Position numbers and translations under genes: made by a program. 20,150 nt of DNA, from positions 1 through 20,150 of the forward strand of contig QXVZ01003177.1 of the NCBI GenBank assembly GCA_008931825.1, read 5' to 3'. The stretch's first letter is position 1, and every line of letters begins with the position of its first letter. A model generated the notes under the pieces. That model did not search any database and had not been told where the DNA came from. It saw only the letters and a program-made list of their open reading frames with translations. This document shows positions 10,401 through 16,500 of the stretch, one piece after another. This DNA comes from Phallusia fumigata. Lineage: Eukaryota; Chordata; Ascidiacea; Phlebobranchia; Ascidiidae.

Positions 10401-11683
10401 GATATCATAAGTGTGCGCAGAGTCGTCGGTGCGTGACGAAACACGTGATCGTCGATGGCGGGAAACGACGAGTATTTGATTTGCAGACCGCGCAGGTTGG
10501 CTGGCCACGTCATCGATGACGTATTGGTGGCGAAACTGCGCAGAGGGATTTCCTTGAGTGAGAGAGTTTGGAGATGTGGAGGAAAACATCTAGGACCTGT
10601 TGAATTCGTCTCTTTTCCCATGTAGGAGAGGAAGCTGACGTTGAGAGTAGATCGCACGTCGCAAACGGATGGATGAGGGGTAAACACGACATCTATTTGT
10701 GGATAAGTGATTGACACCGTTGTGCACGAATCTGTGTGAGTATAACCATTTTAAATCACCCACAACAAAGAAAACAAAAATTTAATCTGCCCTAAAACAT
10801 TTCAGATAATTTCAAACAGTTTAATGCTTTTTAACATTTTTGGTAAAAAATTTGATAGTTAGCTACACGTTGCTCGAAAGGTACAAATTTCATACTGTCT
10901 ACAAACAATGCGCCCAAAAGGTTTATGAAAGCGCTAACACGAAATGTCAGGACTGTTAAAGTCAAGAAGTCAGTTATTGTAATAGTTTACCCTACCTGGA
11001 AACCAATTCCAATCGTACAAAGCCTGTTTTGAACGAAACGAGAAAAACCTGTCCAATTTACTCGCATTTCGGATGAGAGCTAGGCGCGACGGATCAGTGA
11101 AGTTAATATCTACGGAAACATAATAATGTATCAAAGATGATGTTACGACTATCCGGTTGTTTGGATACTTTAGTTTTTCTCGTACTTTCAAAGTGGATGG
11201 CCGTGAGGTTATTGAAGGGCAGCAGTTCCAGTTTAGGGTTTTTCCCTTTACACCTAGCTGCAATTTCCCCAATTTTGGTTTTTAAACGCCCGGCGAAGCA
11301 TCTGAAAAAAACACACAATTCTTATAAGGAGTTCTAGACCAAATTACCCAAAGGTTGTGTGATCAAGTTTCAAAGGCTACATCTTTCGAATTCGTTTGTT
11401 TGCTGTTGAAAGTGTAAAGTTCCTTACGCCGTTTTTTTGGGCATGAAACTTGGAATATCCTTACGTTACTTGGCGACGGAATGAGCTACAATTTGTTTGG
11501 TCAATTTTTTGTTTTTGTTGTTTCCTTTACGAAATTATTCTTATGTATTGCTGGCAACAAGGCATGAAACGCCCCTAAAAGATTTTCAAATTCGAAATCC
11601 GTTAGTTACGTCACAAACGAACCTGCATCCAGAGGCAAGGGGGCAGACGTTTTTCCTTGGTAATACTCTTGAGTGGAAACAAG
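3262..11683 (-). CDS. TLR: Toll-like receptor, multiple-cysteine-cluster type (signal-peptide exon not identified)
   Basis: Pattern-recognition receptor with a leucine-rich-repeat ectodomain, one membrane helix and a cytoplasmic TIR domain that recruits TIR adaptors. Reconstructed exons, 5' to 3' on the minus strand: 11683-11623, 11301-11186, 11109-10996, 10731-9981, 9745-9507, 9236-9005, 8936-8696, 8225-8071, 8000-7919, 7847-7688, 5598-5445, 5382-5235, 5055-4891, 4439-4257, 3974-3744, 3414-3262. Every junction keeps frame. All introns are GT-AG except the one at 8937-9004, which is GC-AG. The sum is about 1,060 residues, close to Drosophila Toll. Exons at 7353-6149 repeat 8888-7688 across an N and are left out as a contig overlap. 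Domain order: LRRNT, LRRs, LRRCT, LRRs, LRRCT-LRRNT pair, LRRs, LRRCT, membrane helix, TIR. Two TLR genes are known from Ciona intestinalis; I cannot say from sequence alone which, if either, this is. Confidence 0.9.
3604..3712 (-). repeat. Dispersed repeat family A, inverted copy in TLR intron
   Basis: Reverse complement of the copy at 3015-3105, containing ctgccagagaacttgtat and caacaatcgctgttgtta. It lies in the intron between the last two TIR exons. Confidence 0.72.
4639..4682 (+). repeat. B-box-like tRNA fragment
   Basis: ggtgggttcgaatcgcgccc matches the tRNA T-loop/B-box pattern (GGTTCGAATC). No convincing A box or cloverleaf is visible upstream, so it is probably the remains of a tRNA-derived SINE in the intron between the TLR membrane and TIR exons. 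Confidence 0.4.
4891..5055 (-). CDS. TLR: TLR exon: end of LRRCT and transmembrane helix
   Basis: A 165-bp phase 0 exon. It opens with NITCSVPSGATYDV and AQYCHQADTKH, supplying the last two cysteines of the membrane-proximal cap. It then encodes an uninterrupted hydrophobic helix of about 23 residues at 4897-4965, rich in Val, Leu and Ile, and ends with IHR, a positive stop-transfer residue at the cytoplasmic face. Confidence 0.92.
5235..5598 (-). CDS. TLR: TLR exons: last LRRs and membrane-proximal LRRCT
   Basis: Exon 5598-5445 starts with two bases that finish a Gly codon, giving LNLQGNQLSTLPTNLP, VRHLDVANNNITSLF and LRTLDLRGNQL. Exon 5382-5235 continues with IAFLGSLDRVELMGNPLKCD and CHSRSFVIWVKSNVD. 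KCDCHSRSFVIW is the C-terminal cap; its partner cysteines come in the next exon (NITCSVPSG and AQYC). Phases are 1/2, 2/1 and 0. Confidence 0.9.
5760..6060. repeat. Probable dispersed repeat C
   Basis: Segments such as tttaagtgttatttgagg, gtttgtgtttatatttg and aaaagttaaaagacatttt resemble, in the same order, 19935-20100 in a GPCR intron and (by contig overlap) 7355-7565. The resemblance is patchy and was judged by eye. Confidence 0.4.
6149..7353 (-). CDS. TLR: Second copy of four TLR exons (contig overlap, likely other allele)
   Basis: Exons 7353-7161 (truncated at the N at 7354, no splice acceptor), 6684-6530, 6461-6380 and 6308-6149 repeat 8888-8696, 8225-8071, 8000-7919 and 7847-7688. Differences are mostly single bases: in the LRRNT exon the copy codes YQYQC rather than YHYQC, and LDLRGLSL replaces LDLSGLSL. 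Splice sites and phases are all preserved, so this copy is not a pseudogene. The truncated leading exon would leave a real tandem copy unspliceable, which supports an assembly overlap. Either 6308-6149 or 7847-7688 can be joined in phase 1 to exon 5598. Confidence 0.8.
6900..7090. repeat. Dispersed repeat family B
   Basis: Shared blocks tttcgcttggtgaa, atcaatcaccaggcc and gaggttgaacgcgc recur at 8438-8620 (the overlap copy) and at about 13628-13800, between the GPCR tail exon and TM7 exon. The last is in another gene, so it is a dispersed repeat and not merely the overlap. Non-coding. Confidence 0.7.
7354..7354. other. Contig seam (single N)
   Basis: Left of the N the sequence stops in mid-exon at a point equal to 8888; right of it begins sequence equal to 5804. 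It is the seam between two overlapping contigs. Confidence 0.85.
7688..8936 (-). CDS. TLR: TLR exons: LRRs plus back-to-back LRRCT-LRRNT caps
   Basis: Exons 8936-8696, 8225-8071, 8000-7919 and 7847-7688. The first gives LILDENSLLSFPRDLP, LEELSLRHNRISAI and LIRLQLGYNDIKTIY, ending GLYGNPL. The next supplies the cap HCDCSIQSLVMYLEE and HTTPRCATPE. Exon 8000-7919 (82 bp) gives YQCIPGLCDWKKENTSLDCS, an LRRNT. Exon 7847-7688 starts a new array (WTSLDLSGLSL, LSRLESLNLQG). The LRRCT followed directly by LRRNT is the Toll-type internal boundary. The intron 7848-7918 is only 71 bp. This contig-2 copy is complete, so I use it for the gene model. Confidence 0.87.
9005..11109 (-). CDS. TLR: TLR exons: first LRR array and first LRRCT cluster
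   Basis: Exons 11109-10996, 10731-9981, 9745-9507 and 9236-9005. The large 751-bp exon holds many LRRs, for example VTKLILHNNNLVAVPAELP, LTSLFVGNNKIRVV, LIQLTLSRNQIEY and LKDLDLSRNR. The following exon ends the array with a cap: FHGNPWICNNQFIEMLVWLG, then GRCAAL, which is a typical GNPW-C...W-C LRRCT pattern. Exon 9236-9005 contains two more cysteines (NNCQFNVTSFYC) and a degenerate repeat region (KVEIRQNPKLTRVPDGIYVN). It ends at the GC donor discussed under findings. Confidence 0.87.
9868..9955. repeat. Dispersed repeat family A, rearranged copy
   Basis: The first half (caaagtttcgacaatagctg, ttgtcatcatcag) is in reverse orientation, while the second half (catgctctctggcagtcat) is in forward orientation. 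One half has therefore been inverted relative to the other copies. Located in a TLR intron. Confidence 0.6.
11186..11683 (-). CDS. TLR: TLR exons: N-terminal cysteine cap (LRRNT) and first LRR
   Basis: Exon 11683-11623 (61 bp, phase 1 in, phase 2 out) joins exon 11301-11186 to read NVCPLASGCRCFAGRLKT and then a run ending LLPFNNLTAIHFE. The CPxxxGCxC pattern with a later single cysteine (ARCKG) is the LRRNT cap, and LPFNNLTAIHF is the first repeat. The join was found by matching splice phases; the 61-bp exon is otherwise too short to notice. Exon 11301-11186 ends at a GT at 11184-11185 and continues in phase 1 into 11109-10996. Confidence 0.75.
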
Positions 11684-13211
11684 CTGCAAAACATATAACC
11701 AGCAAAACGACCCAGTGATGAACGCCCGATAAAGTCATAACGCTAAATACATTTAAGCAAGTGCCTAAAAACGGTAGGGAAACAAAAAATAAAATAAGAA
11801 ATTAGATTCTGGACAAGTTCTGAAAGCGAATGATAAGACCTGACATTCGTTTTTTTGCTTTTGCAACCACTGTACTGTGATTACTAAATTAATTTCGAAT
11901 ATGATTTTTAACATACACATATAACTAACTTTAATCTTTAAATACTAACAAAATCGTTGTTCGTAACAAAATCAAAGTGTTTCTAATTTAAAATTTCTTC
12001 CTTTTATTTCAACAAGTTTTCCTCACACTTCTGTCGACTGCCATTGTCACCAAACAGTTCGAAACAATGGACTAACAGTAAACAAACAAACAGACAATGG
12101 CAAATACATGAATACTTTCCGTTCCGAAATTGCCTTAAACTGGTTTAAGCCACAAAGACTTGTCTGATGCCAGAAAACGTGATCCAACATCACAGTTTCG
12201 TCATAATTAAATCGTGTTTTCTTACTGTGACGTCAGTTTCTGCTGGGGAGCAATGGTGTCGTGCTGCTGTAATTCAACTGCTGAGATGACTAATTAGGGT
12301 GATTCACGCCATGTTATTCTTAAATTTATCTTCGTCTGGCAAATGTATTTTTGCGTACCGACGTTTTGACGTCCTATTCAAGTCGTCTTGCTTATGGTAA
12401 ATAAATTTAAAGCCCGACATACCATTATAAAGGACAAAAAACGAAAAAAATAAAATAGATTTGAACGAAAAAAAAATTAAGCGCGCGGCACAACGAACAA
12501 TAACGCACGCACTGACGCAAAACGCCTTATAATGTTGAAGTAAATACCAAAGTAAAATGTTTTTGCGTTGCAAAACTAAACATTTTTGCGCAGTAAGAAA
12601 CGTACGGGAGTTGTTGTTTTTGCCAAGCGTCAAATAATTCGTAATTTGTCATTTTTCATTACTTTGCTGCAAACGAAACTGACTCTTTTACGGTGATGAA
12701 AACCAATGCAGCTGATGCTTTCGTCAAAAAATCCCTAATTTGCCATTCAGGAACAATTTTATTCGCTTTGCTGCAAACGAAACTGACGATTTGGTTGCTT
12801 CGAGATTTTATCAGTTTCATGTTGTTTATTTCAATAGGACGGAAGTGACGTTTTTATTTGTAGTTCTTGTTTTTCCGGTTATGACGTAAACTTTTCACAC
12901 AATGACGTAAAAGGAAGGAAGTTTCTCTGCAAACCTTGTCGCCTTGTGGAACTTTTATTGTATTTGACGCAAAATTTTCCCGAAAAATATGCACAGCATA
13001 AAAAATAATCGAGAAAAGGCTAAGTACAATAAAATGGAACATCATGCAGACACAATAAAAACAGCAAATACAAAACGCAATAGATGACAAATGACGTAAT
13101 AACAAAATGATGTAATTCCGATTAAACAAACCAAAACGTTTTTAAAGTACAGAAGTTCGTTTTCCTCGCCACTGCTTTTCCGCTTTCTCTTCTCTCACGC
13201 AACGCGCGACT
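11684..13211. other. Region between GPCR 3' end and first recognised TLR exon
   Basis: Should contain the GPCR 3' UTR, the TLR promoter, its first exon and first intron. TTTATT at 12853-12858 and 12954-12959 (AATAAA on the minus strand) are possible GPCR polyadenylation signals 250-360 bp after its stop. A 22-bp exact direct repeat, starting ctttgctgcaaacg, occurs at 12662-12683 and 12766-12787. TGACGTCA lies at 12228-12235. The minus-strand frame at 12304-12633 resembles nothing and has no splice context. No gene is otherwise supported. Confidence 0.45.
12907..13045 (-). CDS. Weak candidate for the TLR signal-peptide exon
   Basis: From the first ATG of a Met-Met pair (13043-13045 on the minus strand) the frame gives MMFHFIVLSLFSIIFYAV, a hydrophobic run of signal-peptide type, followed by a polar stretch. 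A GT at 12905-12906 would end the exon in phase 1, which is what the next exon (starting 11683) requires. Against it: the donor (gtcatt) is poor, the open frame extends upstream of the Met, the region is AT-rich so hydrophobic frames arise by chance, and it may instead be GPCR 3' UTR. The true first exon could be elsewhere between 11684 and 13211. Confidence 0.2.
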
Positions 13212-13593
13212 TCAATTTTTCAGCAATTCCATCTCCATCTCTTGCCCCACCTGGTGGTCGCTCACATCACTTTCGCCGGTCGACAGGTGGCGCAGCCGGG
13301 GTCGCCGGTCGCGGTGCTCGATCGGATCCGCTCTTTTCACTCCGGTCGCTGTCGAATAAACGTTCTGGTGCCCCTCCCCCGCCTGCAAACAAGTACACGT
13401 CACACAATGACGAAAAAGGATGACGTCATTCGAGGTAATTCCCCTACTTTCGGCGGGTTTCCCCCAGCGGACCTGAGGCTGCTCGAAGCTCGCACCCTGC
13501 TGGTCCGGGAGTAGGAGAAGTTGACGCGAGCCGACGAACGACCTCGGAAGAATGAAACCGTTGCTGATGAGAGACGACGGTGGAAGCGAGATC
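13212..13593 (-). CDS. GPCR exons: helix 8 and cytoplasmic tail
   Basis: Exon 13593-13448 (146 bp) completes a Gly codon and gives SRFHRRLSSATVSFFRGRSS, then a Ser/Arg-rich stretch to GGNPPK. Exon 13382-13212 (171 bp) gives AGEGHQNVYSTATGV, HRDRRPRLRHLSTGESDVSD and QEMEMELLKN, then TGA. The intron at 13383-13447 is 65 bp. Position, phase and the LGSRFHRRL helix 8 tie these exons to TM7, about 700 bp upstream in contig 2. Many serines suggest arrestin-type regulation, an inference. Confidence 0.82.
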
Positions 13594-16500
13594 CTGCAAG
13601 ACATGACGTTTATTTACAGAGGAATCTGCAAGTTAGGGGTTGAGTTGAGTTTATTTCGCTTGGTGAATGAAAAACATAGCGCCACAATTGCACTAAATCA
13701 ATCACCAGGCCTGAAATAGTTAGAGCGTTATGAGGCGCAAAAAATTGATGGGCACAATTGTTGAGCCGAGGTTGAACGCGCTGCAGCTACACCGTAAGGA
13801 GTGTTGATATTGGACATTGTGTTTTATAACTGTAGTGTTAAAAGGAAACTGCTGGAGTACATTATTTTTATTACCTACTCAGTTAAAAGGTAACAAGGGG
13901 CAAAACACGGATCTTTATTTTGATAAAGTTTGTAAGGTGGTGGAAGCGAGATCCTGCGAGTTAGATTTTGCCGTTACATTAAAACACATTTCCTTCTCGC
14001 TTACTTATGCATAAAACGCAGTGTTTTAAGCTTCTCGTCATTATGCTCTAATGATGACAACAGCGATTGTTGAAACGTTTGCAAACAAATGTTTTCACTA
14101 CATACAAGTTCTCTGGCAGTTGTGTTTTTAATTAGTCTGCTCTTTAACTTCGTGTCTTGTGTTCTTAGGTTCGACATTGGAATAACAAAGCAACCCTGGG
14201 GTTAGTCGAGTTATAACTCCGTGTCTTCTGGGGTTGGTCGAGTTATAACTCCGTGTCTTGTCTTTGTCATCACATTTACCGAGGAAAGTGTAGAAAATCG
14301 GATTCAACATCGAGTTAGCGAAGGCGAGCAAAGATGTGACGTCATTGATGGTGACGCAAGTGTTGTGGGAGTAGGGGTGTCCGCTAAATTTGATGATGAG
14401 GTTGATATGGAAGGGGAGCCAGCAGATGATGAAGATTATCACCAGAGAAACCTTCGGAAAAAGGAAACAAAAATCACGGTTCAGGAAACCTCGAGCAGTT
14501 TCTCTTGTATGACGCCACAATTCCAAGTACAGCGCTTAATACAAGTCGCAAATCTGTTCCCAAGCAGCTTTATGGCAAGCAAGATAACGACAAAATAGAA
14601 CTACCCGTCCTGGGGTTCGAACCCACGACCTTCTAATGTCTACTTGGAGCTTCCACTGTGTGTTGCGCCACCGCTGACCAGCGCGATTTATAACGGGCCT
14701 GTTTCACTTGTTTTAAATTCCACGTCAAATGAGAAAATACATGTCCGCTAGATGGCGCTCTCACCACGATGGTCGTGACTCTTTGTTTCTGTGTGAGACC
14801 TCCATTCCTGGCTCCCGATGATCCTGATGAAGATGAGGATGAGGATCTTACAGAGCCGAGGAGTGAGCTCCTCTTAAAGCCGTCTCCCTTGCGCCCACCA
14901 GCGGATCTGTTCACCGAGCTGAAATTTGATTCGGTTAGTCTGTGTTTCAGTTCCCGCCTAAAATCAGGCGTTTTAAAAGGGTTTTGTTGGCCTAGACAAA
15001 AAGCATGGCAGCCTGAACTTGCTGAATCTAATCGCAGAGAATAGAGGAGGTTCACAAAAATTTGAGTTTGGAATCGTGATGTTGTTGATCGTCCTCTTCG
15101 ATCGTCTATTTGCAATGTATTTACAACATACAAGTTCTCTGGAAGTTGTTTGTCATTTAGTTACTCTTTATGTCCGTATCTTGTGTCCGGAAGGTATGCT
15201 TTTAATTAATCAAATGCTGCAGCTCAGTTTTACCTCACAGCGGGATGTAGGACTCTCCACAAGATGAGACTGTAGCAGATTGTCATGATGAGAACTGGAA
15301 GAATGAAAGCCACGATGAAGTTCCCGTATACCCACGCCTTGAACGACGCGTAAGGTTTGTGAATACACGAAGCCTACAACAAAACAAGGTTAGAAATCGT
15401 CTGTGTGACGTAGGTACCGGTGACGTCATAATAATCTTACCCAATTTCCATGAGCTGCGTCTAAAAACAAAAATATTTGGAGTTGTTAACTGTAGCGCAG
15501 ACGTTTTTCCTTTTTGTTAATATTTTAGAAGTTTGTTCTGCATTAAATGTCGCTAGTCCGAGGACCAAATGCGCCCCCCCCGGCTTTTATAATTGATCAA
15601 AAGTTATGAGCCAAAAGTCCCGCAGGACTATTTTTTATCGTCCGGTCGTTTCAAGTGTGAACCGATTTGTACAATGAACGTTTATGACGTCATTAACGTT
15701 AGACGACCATTTTTACGTATTTTGGAATGCCTTTCCCCCTTTTCGAGGGTTTACGCCCTTTGTCTCTATTACTTGCAACGAAAACTTTGGTGATCCAGAT
15801 CTAGCTGATAATAAAAAGTTTTTTAGCTTTCCTACCTAAATTGTAGTCGTCGTAGTAGGTTTCCTGCAAGAGAAAAGCAACAATTTTGATCCCTGGTTTA
15901 GAATTTTTAAGTAATTTTGTTGCTCTTACTTACATTGTAGTCGTCATAGTACTCAGCATTGAACTCGTTTGGATCTTCTTCAGCTAAAAACAAACGTTAA
16001 AACCGGTTTGCAATTTCTGATCCTCAACCTCTTCAACTTATTTTGCACCGCGACCGTGAAAAACCAATTTACCTAACCAGCATTTCCCCGTTTTAAAAAT
16101 AAAGTTTATACATTTTTCCATGAAAGCGCGGCCCACCACAAGACGACGATGCCATAAGCAATTTACTTGGGGTGATTTGANTGTGTTTTATAACTGTAGT
16201 GTTAAAAGGAAGCTGCTGGAGTGCATTATGTTTATTACCTACACAGTTAAAAGGTAATAGGGGCAAAACACGGATTTTTATTTTAATAAAGTTTGTAAGG
16301 TGGTGGAAGCGAGATCCTGCGAGTTAGATTTTGCCGTTACATTAAAACACATTTCCTTCTCGCTTACTTATGCATATAATCCGCGGTTTTAAGCTTCTCA
16401 TCAATATGCACTGATGATAACAAAAGCGATTGTTGAAACGTTTGCAACCAAATGTATTCACTACATACAAGTTCTCTGGCAGTTATGTTTTTAATTAGTC

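Noticed and set aside
11497..11718. Plus-strand 73-residue open frame
   Set aside because: Antisense to the 61-bp LRRNT exon, with no family resemblance.
12304..12633. Minus-strand 109-residue open frame
   Set aside because: AT-rich hydrophobic translation, no recognisable domain, no phase-compatible splice context.
14128..14279. GPCR tail read through directly after FLGK to a stop at 14128
   Set aside because: The two copies give different endings because of a 32-bp duplication, the stop lies in a dispersed repeat, and a good donor at FLG joins in phase to a convincing helix 8 exon.
14593..14690. Functional tRNA gene
   Set aside because: A and B boxes are present but the acceptor stem does not pair and the T stem has a mismatch.
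14769..15044. Plus-strand acidic 91-residue open frame (also 17100-17375)
   Set aside because: It is the antisense shadow of the serine-rich third-loop exon; the acidic run is the complement of the serine codons.
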